DNA from: an uncultured Pseudodesulfovibrio sp.
Lineage (GTDB): Bacteria; Desulfobacterota; Desulfovibrionia; Desulfovibrionales; Desulfovibrionaceae
NCBI RefSeq assembly: GCF_963662885.1
Contig: NZ_OY760059.1
Span: 1,426,001-1,490,000, forward strand
Length of the DNA: 64,000 bases
Direction: 5' to 3'
Part shown: positions 41,079 to 48,861 of the stretch, one piece after another
Position numbering within the stretch: the stretch's first letter is position 1
Layout: each line of letters begins with the position of its first letter
Notes under the pieces: model-generated
Seen by the model: only the letters and a program-made list of their open reading frames with translations
What the model was told of the DNA's origin: nothing
Databases searched by the model: none
Program-made: the position numbers and the translations under genes

Positions 41079-41095
41079 TTGGCATGGACTGTGCT
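41079..41095 (+). promoter_or_regulatory. Sigma-54 promoter of the osmC-lpd-gcvH group
   Basis: TTGGCATGGACTGTGCT: GG (41081-41082) and GC (41093-41094) exactly 10 bases apart. A second, weaker GG-N10-GC match (TGGCATTGCTTGTGC) lies just upstream at 41061-41075. The predicted start is about 40 bases before ATG 41145. Confidence 0.65.
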
Positions 41096-41144
41096 TATTG
41101 GTCGGCCCAGACGGATTGTCTAAAAAATCACAAGGGAGAACCTT

Positions 41145-41570
41145 ATGGCTCAAGTAATAGTTTCCTACGACCGCGAAGGCGAGAAGCAGACCATTCATAC
41201 CGGATCCCAGGTCCTGGGCGACATCGACATCAATTACGAAGGCGTGCCCGAGGACGAGCGCGGCGGCACCGCCAAGCAGTTCCTGGCATCCGCCGCCCTG
41301 TATTGTTTCTGCGGCGCTCTGGGTAAGGCCCTTGAGACCCGCGGCGCCACCTACGAGCGCATCACCGGCACCGCTACCCTGGAAACCGGCCTGGACGAAA
41401 AGAAACGCGCCCGCGTGACCGGCATCGCCCTGGAAGTGACCGTGCACATGGACGAGGAATACGGCTTCATCTTCGATCGCGTCGAGAAAATCATGCAGCA
41501 GGGCTGTCTGGTGACCGCGTCTCTGCACAACGCTTTCCCCGTCACCTACAAGCTCCACCTCGAAGACTAG
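41145..41570 (+). CDS. OsmC/Ohr-like peroxidase-fold protein
   Basis: A 141-aa OsmC-superfamily protein. The first redox region is FLASAALYCFCGALGKAL (Cys54, Cys56) on the central helix and the second QGCLVTASLHNAFPVTYKL (Cys121), the position of the resolving cysteine in OsmC/Ohr. Ohr enzymes reduce organic hydroperoxides and are themselves reduced by dihydrolipoyl groups and dihydrolipoamide dehydrogenase; the next two genes encode just such partners. ATG 41145 follows AAGGGAGAACCTT. Many OsmC-like proteins have other, unknown roles, so peroxidase activity is inference. Confidence 0.85.
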   Translation: MAQVIVSYDREGEKQTIHTGSQVLGDIDINYEGVPEDERGGTAKQFLASAALYCFCGALGKALETRGATYERITGTATLETGLDEKKRARVTGIALEVTVHMDEEYGFIFDRVEKIMQQGCLVTASLHNAFPVTYKLHLED

Positions 41571-41596
41571 CCACTAACACGCATACAGGAGATACA

Positions 41597-43018
41597 ATGC
41601 CATCCATAACCATAATCGGCGCCGGACCGGGAGGCCATATCGCGGCCTTCGAGGCCGCTCGCCGTGGAGCCGATGTCACCCTGATCGAGAAGGAGCACGT
41701 CGGAGGTACCTGCCTCAACTCCGGTTGCATCCCCACCAAGACGATCAAGGCCTCGGCCGACGCCCTTGAGAACGCCCATCGCCTGGCCGAGTTCGGCATC
41801 ACGCAGACCGAAGGTGACGAAGCCCGTTTCAGAGCCGACATGGCCGCCGTGGTGGCCCGCAAGGAGCGCGTCCGCCAGGTCCTGTGCGGCGGGCTGGAAA
41901 AGACCTGCAAATCCCTGAACGTCCGCCTCCTCCGTGGTGCGGCAGAACTGGGCCCCGACAAGACCGTGATCGTCCGCAACGAGGACGGCGTGGAAGAAAT
42001 CAAGAGCGACAGCATCATTCTCGCCACCGGCTCCTGCACGGTGGATCTGCCTTCGCTGCCCATCGATCATGAATATATCATCAACAGCGACGACGCCCTG
42101 AATCTCGACCATGTGCCCGAAAGCATGGTCATCGTCGGCGGCGGCGTCATCGGCTGTGAGCTGGCCTTCATCTACCGCGCCTTCGGCTCCGCCGTGACCG
42201 TCGTGCAGGGCATGGATCGTCTTCTGCCCCTGCCGTCCGTGGACGTCGAAATGAGCCGCCTGCTGCAGCGCGAGGCCAAGAAGCGCCGTATCAAGCTCGA
42301 GCTCGGCAAGACCGTGAAGAGCGCCGAAGTGCGTGACGGCAAGGTCGTCTGCGAACTCGGTCCCTCTCCGTTCCTCGAAGGGGCCACCGGCCCGGATTCC
42401 ACTGTCGTGACCGACATGGTCCTGGTGGCCGTGGGTCGCAAGCCCAACAACGACGGACTCAAGCTGGCCGAGGCCGGTGTCGAGGTCGACGGTCGCGGCT
42501 GGATCAAGGCCGATGCGGGCATGCGTACCTCGGTTGAAGGCATTTACGCCATCGGCGACGCTCTGGGACCGGCGCGTGTCATGCTGGCCCACGTGGCCTC
42601 GGCCGAAGGACTGTGCGCCGTGGCCAATTGCTTCGGCGAGAACCGGGAACTGGACTACAACGTCATTCCCGCCGGTATCTTCACCTCTCCCGAGATCGGC
42701 ACGGTCGGTCTGTCCGAGGAAGAGGCCGTCAAGCAGGGCTTTGAAGTCCGCTCCCAGATCTTCCAGTTCCGCGAACTGGGCAAGGCTCAGGCCCAGGCCG
42801 AGCTGCCCGGCATGTTCAAGCTGATCTGCGAGAAAACGTCCGGCCGCATCCTCGGCGTCCACATCGCCGGAGCCCATGCAACGGACCTGATCGCCGAAGC
42901 CGCCCTGGCCATGGAAAAGGGCCTGACGGCCGCTGACCTGGCCCACACCATCCATGCGCATCCCACCCTGGCAGAAGGCCTTTACGAGGTCAGCGAGGGG
43001 TGGCTCCGGGCCAGCTAG
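41597..43018 (+). CDS. lpdA: Dihydrolipoamide dehydrogenase
   Basis: A 473-aa flavoprotein disulfide reductase. FAD-binding IIGAGPGGHIAAFEAARRGA, redox disulfide GGTCLNSGCIPTK, NAD-binding VIVGGGVIGCELAFIYRAFG, second FAD motif GIYAIGDALGPARVMLAHVA, and the C-terminal catalytic His-Glu pair HTIHAHPTLAE are all intact. It reoxidises dihydrolipoyl groups with NAD+ or runs backward. It follows the OsmC-like gene by 26 bases and precedes gcvH by 41 bases, a unit dedicated to lipoyl chemistry without the GcvP and GcvT partners. Confidence 0.96.
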   Translation: MPSITIIGAGPGGHIAAFEAARRGADVTLIEKEHVGGTCLNSGCIPTKTIKASADALENAHRLAEFGITQTEGDEARFRADMAAVVARKERVRQVLCGGLEKTCKSLNVRLLRGAAELGPDKTVIVRNEDGVEEIKSDSIILATGSCTVDLPSLPIDHEYIINSDDALNLDHVPESMVIVGGGVIGCELAFIYRAFGSAVTVVQGMDRLLPLPSVDVEMSRLLQREAKKRRIKLELGKTVKSAEVRDGKVVCELGPSPFLEGATGPDSTVVTDMVLVAVGRKPNNDGLKLAEAGVEVDGRGWIKADAGMRTSVEGIYAIGDALGPARVMLAHVASAEGLCAVANCFGENRELDYNVIPAGIFTSPEIGTVGLSEEEAVKQGFEVRSQIFQFRELGKAQAQAELPGMFKLICEKTSGRILGVHIAGAHATDLIAEAALAMEKGLTAADLAHTIHAHPTLAEGLYEVSEGWLRAS

Positions 43019-43059
43019 GCCCGGCCGCGCAACAGCCATATCATCACCAAGGAGAAAAC

Positions 43060-43446
43060 ATGAGTGAACTGACTTTCCCCGAAGACGTGCTCTACCATGC
43101 CGAGCACACCTGGGTCCGCATCGCCGATGACAACACCGCCGTTGTCGGCATTTCCGATTTCGCGCAGGAGCAGTTGGGCGAGGTCGCCTTTGTCGATCTG
43201 CCCGCGGTCGGTGCCGCCTTTGCCGCCGGCGACGAGTTCGGCACCGTGGAATCCATCAAGGCCGTGTCCAGCCTGTACATGCCCATCAGTGGCACCGTGA
43301 CGGCCATCAACTCCGGTCTGGAGGACGATCCGTCCCAGGTCAACACCTCTCCCTACGGCGACGGCTGGATGCTGAAGATCACCGTCGATGCCGACGCGGA
43401 GAAATCCCAGCTCCTGAGCGCCGCCGACTACGAGGCGCAGCTCTAA
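43060..43446 (+). CDS. gcvH: GcvH-type lipoyl carrier protein
   Basis: A 128-aa lipoyl-domain protein. I start at ATG 43060 (AAGGAGAAAAC). The hybrid beta fold of glycine cleavage H protein is clear: YHAEHTWVRIADDNTAVVGI, AQEQLGEVAFVDLPAVGAAF, and the lipoylated Lys in FGTVESIKAVSSLYMPISG. In the glycine cleavage system it carries the aminomethyl group between P, T and L proteins; none of P or T is in this window, so it may serve another lipoyl-dependent reaction, such as reduction of the OsmC-like protein. Confidence 0.95.
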   Translation: MSELTFPEDVLYHAEHTWVRIADDNTAVVGISDFAQEQLGEVAFVDLPAVGAAFAAGDEFGTVESIKAVSSLYMPISGTVTAINSGLEDDPSQVNTSPYGDGWMLKITVDADAEKSQLLSAADYEAQL

Positions 43447-43496
43447 GAGCCCCCAAGACCCCGATCCTCACGCCGCCCTCGGCGATGAGGTTGTAC

Positions 43497-43532
43497 AAAG
43501 AGCGGTTTCACCTGCCCTCGAAACCGCTCTTT
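43497..43532 (+). terminator. Terminator between gcvH and lipA
   Basis: Perfect 13-base stem AAAGAGCGGTTTC / GAAACCGCTCTTT, 10-base loop, followed by ATC. lipA may be reached by read-through or use its own promoter. Confidence 0.75.
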
Positions 43533-43594
43533 ATCGGGGAGGGGCATCCCCCGCTTCCCGGCCACGAATTTCTTTCAAGCAGGAGGTCCCAGCC

Positions 43595-44476
43595 ATGCGC
43601 ACACCGGAAACAACCAAGCCGTATCTGCGCCTGCCCCCGTGGCTCAGGGTCAAGATCCCCTGCAACCGGACCTACTCGGCAACTCGGGAACTGGTTCGCG
43701 ATCTCGACCTGCACACCGTCTGTCAGAGCGCCAAATGCCCGAACATGTTCGAGTGCTTCTCGGAGCACACGGCCACTTTTCTGATCATGGGCGACACCTG
43801 CACGCGCAATTGCGCCTTCTGCAACATCGAGAGCGGAGACCTCAAGCCCCTGTCTCCGGATGAACCCGCCCGTCTGGCCGAGGCCGCCGAGCGGCTGAAT
43901 CTAAAGCATGTGGTCGTCACTTCGGTCACTCGCGACGACCTGGAGGACGGCGGGGCGAGCCATTTCGCCGCGACCATCCGGGCCATCAGGGAACGCTTGC
44001 CAAAGGCCACGGTGGAGGTGCTGATCCCCGATTTCCAGGGAGACGAGCGTGCGTTGAATCGGGTCCTCGAAGCCGGGCCGGACGTGGTCAACCACAATGT
44101 GGAGACACCCCCGACCCATTACGGGACGGTTAGGCCCCAGGCCGACTATGCCCAGAGCCTCGAACTGCTCAAGCGCGTCAAACGAGCGGGTGGCGTGGCC
44201 AAGTCCGGCCTCATGGTCGGTCTGGGCGAGACGGACGATGAGGTTCGCGGCGTGATCGACGATCTGGCCGACGCGGGGTGCGATATCGTTACCATTGGCC
44301 AGTACATGCGCCCCTCCATGGCCCACCCGGCGGTGGAGCGCTATGTCCATCCCGAGGTCTTTGATCAGTATGCGCGCTACGGCGAGGGCAGGGGAGTCCG
44401 GCACATGTATGCCGCGCCCTTGGTCCGTTCATCCTACAACGCCGCCCTGTTCGCCGGGGTTCGCGCGGAGCGATAG
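43595..44476 (+). CDS. lipA: Lipoyl synthase (radical SAM)
   Basis: A 293-aa enzyme inserting two sulfurs into octanoyl groups on lipoyl domains. It has the N-terminal auxiliary cluster CQSAKCPNMFEC (CX4CX5C), the radical SAM triad CTRNCAFC, and the C-terminal RSSYNA motif (PLVRSSYNAALFAG) whose Ser binds the auxiliary cluster. Start ATG 43595 after AGGAGGTCCCAGCC. Its place next to lpdA and gcvH implies local lipoylation of the carrier; no octanoyl- or lipoate-protein ligase gene is seen here. Confidence 0.97.
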   Translation: MRTPETTKPYLRLPPWLRVKIPCNRTYSATRELVRDLDLHTVCQSAKCPNMFECFSEHTATFLIMGDTCTRNCAFCNIESGDLKPLSPDEPARLAEAAERLNLKHVVVTSVTRDDLEDGGASHFAATIRAIRERLPKATVEVLIPDFQGDERALNRVLEAGPDVVNHNVETPPTHYGTVRPQADYAQSLELLKRVKRAGGVAKSGLMVGLGETDDEVRGVIDDLADAGCDIVTIGQYMRPSMAHPAVERYVHPEVFDQYARYGEGRGVRHMYAAPLVRSSYNAALFAGVRAER

Positions 44477-44481
44477 CTGGC

Positions 44482-45369
44482 ATGGAAACCAAAGATCGTT
44501 TTGAGACCGAAGAGGGCGAAGGCAAGCCCAGGTCCCACTATTTCATCGGAGACATGAGCCGGATCTGCAATGTCTCCAGAAAAACCCTGCGCTACTATGA
44601 CGAGATCGGCCTGATCCCGTCGCTGCGACACGACTACAACAACTACCGCTACTACACGTACGAGTCGCTGCTCGCGGTCCCGGTAATCAAGTATTACAAG
44701 CAGATGGGCTTCAGTCTTGAAGAGATGAAGGAGTTCATCAAGGGTGATTCGAGTAATATCTACCGCTCGCTCCAGCACCGCTTCAGGACCAAGATCACCG
44801 AACTGGAGACAGAGCAGGAGGCCATTTGGCGCAAGCTTGCCTCGGTCAAGGACTGGAATTCCCTGATTCATGAGGCTGAAACGGTTCTCGACAACGACTT
44901 TCGGGAAGTGGGGACCAAGTTCGTCGATACCTCAACCCTGTTGTTCCACGACCAGACGTTCGACGACGACATCAAAGGCTCGATCATCAACCTGGACTTC
45001 ACGAATTATGTGGAATCCCTTGGCAACGAGACTACCGGCCCGGTTCTGATCCGGTTTTCCTCCATGCGGGATCGGGTCGAAAACCGCGCGCAGCCGGTCA
45101 AGATCCTTCAGAAAGCCCTGCTCCCCGTCGGAGAGGAGCACTGCTACCGGTTTGGCGGGCAGATGATGGTCAGCTGCTATCACATCGGACCGCATGAGAA
45201 CATTCGGGAAACCTACCGCAAGATGTCCCGCTGGGCTCGTGAAAAGGGGTTCGAATTGGCTGACGAGGTCTTCGAGCGCTACGTGACCGACTACTGGACC
45301 ACCAGCAATTCCGCGAAATTCGTAACCGAAATTCTTATCAAGGCATCCCGCCCGAGGGCGGCGGAATAG
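44482..45369 (+). CDS. MerR family transcriptional regulator with effector domain
   Basis: A 295-aa regulator. N-terminal MerR helix-turn-helix and wing IGDMSRICNVSRKTLRYYDE, IGLIPSLRHDYNNYRYYTYE, a dimerisation coiled coil (about 110-150), and a C-terminal GyrI/BmrR-like ligand-binding domain (about 170-285, GPVLIRFSSMRDRVENRAQP). No metal-binding cysteines near the C-terminus, so an organic effector is likely. It starts 5 bases after lipA. A promoter with MerR geometry is at 15722-15753 in front of the BMC operon; no such site is seen near this gene. Confidence 0.9.
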   Translation: METKDRFETEEGEGKPRSHYFIGDMSRICNVSRKTLRYYDEIGLIPSLRHDYNNYRYYTYESLLAVPVIKYYKQMGFSLEEMKEFIKGDSSNIYRSLQHRFRTKITELETEQEAIWRKLASVKDWNSLIHEAETVLDNDFREVGTKFVDTSTLLFHDQTFDDDIKGSIINLDFTNYVESLGNETTGPVLIRFSSMRDRVENRAQPVKILQKALLPVGEEHCYRFGGQMMVSCYHIGPHENIRETYRKMSRWAREKGFELADEVFERYVTDYWTTSNSAKFVTEILIKASRPRAAE

Positions 45370-45487
45370 ACGGGCTCCCCGCCCGGCGATCCGTATTCGC
45401 CGGACAGGGGCCTGCGTCGGGCCGGGGCGTAGAAACTGCTCTCGGTCCTTCCGCCGTTGGTTCGGAGCCAATCCATGCGAGGAAGGT

Positions 45488-46723
45488 ATGACAAAGCATA
45501 TCATTGAAGAGGCGTCGCGTTGCCTCCAGTGCAAGAAGCCGCAATGCAGCAGGGGATGCCCGGTGTCGACTCCGGCCAACCTGATGATCGAAGCCTTGCT
45601 CGCTGGCGACATACGCAAGGCCGGGGCCATGCTTTTCGAGAACAATCCGCTGTCCGCAGTGTGCTCGCTGATCTGTCCGCACGAGAACTTTTGTGAAGGA
45701 CACTGTGTGCTGGGCAGAAAGGGCGCTCCGGTCCACGTCAGTGCGGTGGAGCAGTATATCTCGCGTAATTATCTGGAGCAGTATCAGCCGGAACGTCCCG
45801 TCAACGGGAACAACGGCAAGCGTATCGCCGTGGTCGGTTCCGGTCCGGCCGGAATCACCATGGCCTTCATTCTGGCCGGACAGGGATTCGACGTCACCCT
45901 GTTCGAGTCCGAGGAACTCATAGGCGGCGTGCTCCAATACGGTATCCCGGATTTCCGCCTGCCCAAGGACATCCTGGCCAGGCTCAGGGACAAGTTGATC
46001 GGGCTGGGCGTGAAGATCAGGCCCAATACCATGATCGGCCCTGTCATCGGCATCGATCATCTTTTCGCGGACGACTACAAGGTCGTTTTCATCGGCACCG
46101 GGGTCTGGAATCCCAGGCCGCTTCGCCTCAAGGGCGAGTCCCTTGGGCATGTGCACTACGCCATCCATTATCTCAAGAATCCGGACGTCTACGCTCTTGG
46201 CAAACGCGTGGCGATCATCGGCGCGGGCAATGTGGCCATGGACGTGGCCAGAACGGCTCTGCGCAAGGGTGCCCGGGAGGTAACGGTTCTCTACCGGCGG
46301 GGCGAGGACGACATCTCGGCGACCCGTTACGAATATGACTATGCCAAGCTCGATGGCGTCCGCTTCCGTTTCTACGCTTCACCCGTGGAGATTACCGACA
46401 AGGGCGTCGTGATCATGGATACCCGTGTGGTCGAGGGCGAGGATGGCCGTAGCCGCGTTGAATCTGTGGAAGGCTCGGAGTCGCTGTTCGAGGCCGATTC
46501 CGTGTTTATCGCGGTCAGTCAAGCGCCACGCAGCAACCTCACTGGTCTGGAAGTGGGCAAGACCGGCCTGGTCATAACCGATGAGGAAGGCCGCACCAAT
46601 CGTCCGGGCGTGTTCGCGTCTGGCGATGTCGTCACCGGTGCCAAAACCGTGGCCGAGGCTGTGAACTTCTCCAAGCGTACGGCCAAAGCCATCATCGACT
46701 ACGTTTCCGGCCTGGGCGACTGA
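45488..46723 (+). CDS. GltD-like NAD(P)-dependent oxidoreductase with N-terminal Fe-S domain
   Basis: A 411-aa protein of the glutamate synthase small subunit/NfnB/SudA group. N-terminal cluster cysteines CLQCKKPQCSRGCPVSTP and CSLICPHENFCEGHCVLGRK, then FAD-binding VVGSGPAGITMAFILAGQGF, NADPH-binding VAIIGAGNVAMDVARTALRK, and the C-terminal GVFASGDVVTGAKTVAEAV. No glutamate synthase large subunit is near, so it is likely an electron-transfer flavoprotein linking NAD(P)H to ferredoxin or to a partner. ATG 45488 follows GAGGAAGGT. It lies 118 bases after the MerR gene on the same strand. Confidence 0.93.
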   Translation: MTKHIIEEASRCLQCKKPQCSRGCPVSTPANLMIEALLAGDIRKAGAMLFENNPLSAVCSLICPHENFCEGHCVLGRKGAPVHVSAVEQYISRNYLEQYQPERPVNGNNGKRIAVVGSGPAGITMAFILAGQGFDVTLFESEELIGGVLQYGIPDFRLPKDILARLRDKLIGLGVKIRPNTMIGPVIGIDHLFADDYKVVFIGTGVWNPRPLRLKGESLGHVHYAIHYLKNPDVYALGKRVAIIGAGNVAMDVARTALRKGAREVTVLYRRGEDDISATRYEYDYAKLDGVRFRFYASPVEITDKGVVIMDTRVVEGEDGRSRVESVEGSESLFEADSVFIAVSQAPRSNLTGLEVGKTGLVITDEEGRTNRPGVFASGDVVTGAKTVAEAVNFSKRTAKAIIDYVSGLGD

Positions 46724-46962
46724 TTCGCCCGCCGCAAGCCCAGGCTCGCAGTAATGGGCTATCGGCCTTTAGAACCCGATCTGGGGCTTTTGAAGTGGTT
46801 GTCCGATGAGGGCGGGACGATCGTTTGCATTCCCTGCGTTCCGTTTCGAGAGTGCCCTTGAATTCAGGATGACGCATGGCGCGCTCATTCCCGATCGGTA
46901 GGGCGTTTGCGAGAGTGGTTTGTTGGGTTATGTGTATCAGGTTCGAAGAAACCATGTAATTA

Positions 46963-46995
46963 ACCGGGTATCCCTTGCGGGACACCCGGTTTTTG
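46963..46995 (+). terminator. Terminator after the GltD-like gene
   Basis: Stem ACCGGGTATCCC / GGGACACCCGGT (one mismatch), 4-base loop, then TTTTTGTTTG. The region 46724-47285 shows no gene besides. Confidence 0.85.
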
Positions 46996-47285
46996 TTTGT
47001 TGTCTGTTCAGCCTACCAGAGCTGGTAGCTGAAACCCCTTGAGGCGGTGACGTCGGACATGGTCTCGTCGTCGCAGCCCTGGGCCCGAATGTCCTGGTTG
47101 CCGCCGTGGTCGGTGCCCAGATCGCGCGAATCGCCGAACAAGCCGCCGCCGATGCCCAGCCGCCCCGTTTCCAGCTCAGGCCCAGGCCGCTGTGCTGGCC
47201 GGGGTCGTACCTCCCTATGCAACCAAAGCGGAAGACCTTCGCTCAAGGAGGCCGAGTCAAGGCTCGCTCTGCGGTGGGAAAAGAA

Positions 47286-47316
47286 AAAGGCCCTACGCTT
47301 GTGGCGTAGGGCCTTT
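47286..47316 (-). terminator. Terminator after the tRNA-Gln/tRNA-Glu unit
   Basis: Perfect 13-base stem AAAGGCCCTACGC / GCGTAGGGCCTTT, followed by TTTTTCTTTTC on the minus strand. It is nearly the same as the terminator at 3091-3121. Confidence 0.9.
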
Positions 47317-47324
47317 AGATCTCT

Positions 47325-47402
47325 TGGCGTCCCCAAGGGGATTTGAACCCCTGTTAACGGCGTGAAAGGCCGCCGTCCTGGACCAGGCTAGACGATGGGG
47401 AC
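47325..47402 (-). tRNA. tRNA-Glu (anticodon TTC), second copy
   Basis: 78 bases including CCA, identical to the tRNA at 3130-3207. It follows tRNA-Gln by 9 bases on the minus strand. Confidence 0.95.
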
Positions 47403-47411
47403 GCAATAAGT

Positions 47412-47486
47412 TGGCTGGGCTGCAAGGACTCGAACCTTGATTAACGGAGCCAGAACCCGTCGTCCTGCCAATTGAACGACAGCCCA
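47412..47486 (-). tRNA. tRNA-Gln (anticodon CTG)
   Basis: 75 bases with CCA. Acceptor stem TGGGCTG/CAGCCCA, discriminator G, anticodon stem-loop ACGGG-TTCTGGC-TCCGT giving CTG, T-arm with GGTTCGAGTCC. Confidence 0.93.
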
Positions 47487-47499
47487 GCAGCGAGAAGAT

Positions 47500-47528
47500 G
47501 ATTTAAGGGGTAAGCCTCTTTATGTCAA
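47500..47528 (-). promoter_or_regulatory. Housekeeping promoter of the tRNA unit
   Basis: Minus strand TTGACA, 17 bases, TAAATC; the predicted start lies a few bases before tRNA-Gln. Confidence 0.75.
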
Positions 47529-47545
47529 CTTCTTTTTTGCAGAAA

Positions 47546-47896
47546 TTACACGGCGCGTGCGAGACGGCGGGTGCGCTTCTTCAGTTTGGTGATCTGACGG
47601 CGCAGACGATCGCGCTGAGCGCGGCCTTCGGTCTCGTCCTTCTTCACGCGCAGGGCGCGGATCTGCCGTTTGATCTCGTGGATCTGCTTCTTGTACGGGG
47701 AGATCTGCTCCTCGTCCACGATGCCGAAGACTTCTTTGATCTCGGCAACCAGCACGTCCTTGTCCTTGCCGGAAGCGCCGGAGATCATGGGGAGCTTTTC
47801 CATGCACAGGGCACGCAGCTCCTTGGCGGTCATCTTTTCCAGCGGCTTGGTCAGGCCAAGTTCGTCAAAGGAAATTTCTTTTACTTCTTCACTCAT
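47546..47896 (-). CDS. Small basic protein with Rho-N/SAP-like segment
   Basis: A 116-aa product, ATG 47896 after AAGGAGTACACC. N-terminal half: LTKPLEKMTAKELRALCMEK and KDVLVAEIKEVFGIVDEE, the helix-extended-helix pattern of Rho N-terminal/SAP folds. C-terminal half: a very basic helix (KKQIHEIKRQIRALRVKKDE, RLRRQITKLKKRTRRLARAV). This suggests a nucleic-acid-binding protein; function unknown. It lies between the tRNA unit and the DUF721 gene. The N-terminal pattern is also seen in the tail of the shell protein at 21594-22088. Confidence 0.8.
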   Translation of the reverse strand: MSEEVKEISFDELGLTKPLEKMTAKELRALCMEKLPMISGASGKDKDVLVAEIKEVFGIVDEEQISPYKKQIHEIKRQIRALRVKKDETEGRAQRDRLRRQITKLKKRTRRLARAV

Positions 47897-47935
47897 GGTG
47901 TACTCCTTAAAAAATGCCCTGGGGGCGGAATTCGT

Positions 47936-48421
47936 TTATGAGTCGTCAAACATGCGCTGGTAAGCCCGGTAACATCTGCCAACCGGCGAATCCGGGTCCA
48001 GCTTTGCGTTCAAGCTGCCTAACTTCTCAGGTTTTTTAAGTTTCCTCGGAGGCTTAGGGGCCTCCGGCCGGATCTCTCCGTCCAAAGGAACTCTGCCGTT
48101 TAGCAGCTCGAATACCACTTTGTCAAAGACTTCCTTGCCTAAAAAACCATTAACCCGCTCCAGGATCATCGGGCCGAGAAACTGGGCCTCCTGCATGACG
48201 ATGGGATCGTCCGCGGCAAGGACCAGACGTCCGCCACGATGCCCCAGGGGGCGGGCCATTTGGGCCACGTCGCCGAGCAACTCGTCCCAGGCCCGCCACA
48301 GCCGGACCAGATCGCGGCCGCCCGCCCGGTCCAGACCTCTCAGGAGGTCGGGCAGGGCTTCGCCCACGCTTTGGGTCTTGCGCAGCCGCCCCGGGCGGTC
48401 CGTTGTGCGTCGATAAACCAT
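47936..48421 (-). CDS. DUF721 family protein (DciA-like)
   Basis: A 161-aa protein. The DUF721 core is RLWRAWDELLGDVAQMARPL, GHRGGRLVLAADDPIVMQEA, QFLGPMILERVNGFLG, a short KH-like alpha/beta fold, followed by a charged unstructured tail rich in Pro and Lys. DciA proteins of other bacteria help load the replicative helicase; whether this DUF721 member does so is inference. Its start codon at 48421 lies 3 bases from the stop of the PEGA lipoprotein gene, so both share a transcript. Confidence 0.85.
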   Translation of the reverse strand: MVYRRTTDRPGRLRKTQSVGEALPDLLRGLDRAGGRDLVRLWRAWDELLGDVAQMARPLGHRGGRLVLAADDPIVMQEAQFLGPMILERVNGFLGKEVFDKVVFELLNGRVPLDGEIRPEAPKPPRKLKKPEKLGSLNAKLDPDSPVGRCYRAYQRMFDDS

Positions 48422-48424
48422 GGT

Positions 48425-48853
48425 TCAGATTCCCGTGCCCTTGGGCGTCAGTTTGATGGTCACTATGGACGGCGTAAGCACGTAGGCCTCGCCGCTGCGT
48501 TCCTGCTCGTCCACCTCTTTCGCCGTACGCGAGGCCACTCCCTCCGGACCGTCTCCCAGGATCATTCCGGAGATGAACCCGTCACGGATGGCCTTGTCCG
48601 GTTTGAACTGACGGTGCAGGACTATTTCCTCCTGCTCGTACCCGTCCTTGACGATGGTCAGCAGGTGGTCGGACTTGCGGTCCAGGCTGACCGAGCATGG
48701 CGTGGACGCGCATGTCTTCTTTCCGTCCGCGTATACGGTCGCGCCCAATGGATCGGTGGACACCGGAATCTTTTGCATGGGCACGCCGCAGGCACTGACC
48801 AGCAACAGGCAGGCGAGGCCTGCGACAATGGCTTTGGTACGGGCCATATACAT
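48425..48853 (-). CDS. PEGA-domain lipoprotein, short form
   Basis: A 142-aa lipoprotein. ATG 48853 follows TAGGAGTATAT; signal MYMARTKAIVAGLACLLLVS ends in the lipobox SAC. The mature part has a PEGA-like beta domain: IPVSTDPLGATVYADGKKTC, STPCSVSLDRKSDHLLTIVK, DGYEQEEIVLHRQ, with a probable disulfide, then SGEAYVLTPSIVTIKLTPKG. It is paralogous to the product of 49963-50772 (same IPVSxxPxGAxVxADG and TPCxVxL pattern). It would sit in the inner or outer membrane facing the periplasm. Confidence 0.85.
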   Translation of the reverse strand: MYMARTKAIVAGLACLLLVSACGVPMQKIPVSTDPLGATVYADGKKTCASTPCSVSLDRKSDHLLTIVKDGYEQEEIVLHRQFKPDKAIRDGFISGMILGDGPEGVASRTAKEVDEQERSGEAYVLTPSIVTIKLTPKGTGI

Positions 48854-48861
48854 ATATACTC

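Noticed and set aside
40865..41326. 153-codon plus-strand frame before the osmC-like gene
   Set aside because: No ribosome site, overlaps the osmC-like gene in another frame, and covers the regulatory dyads.
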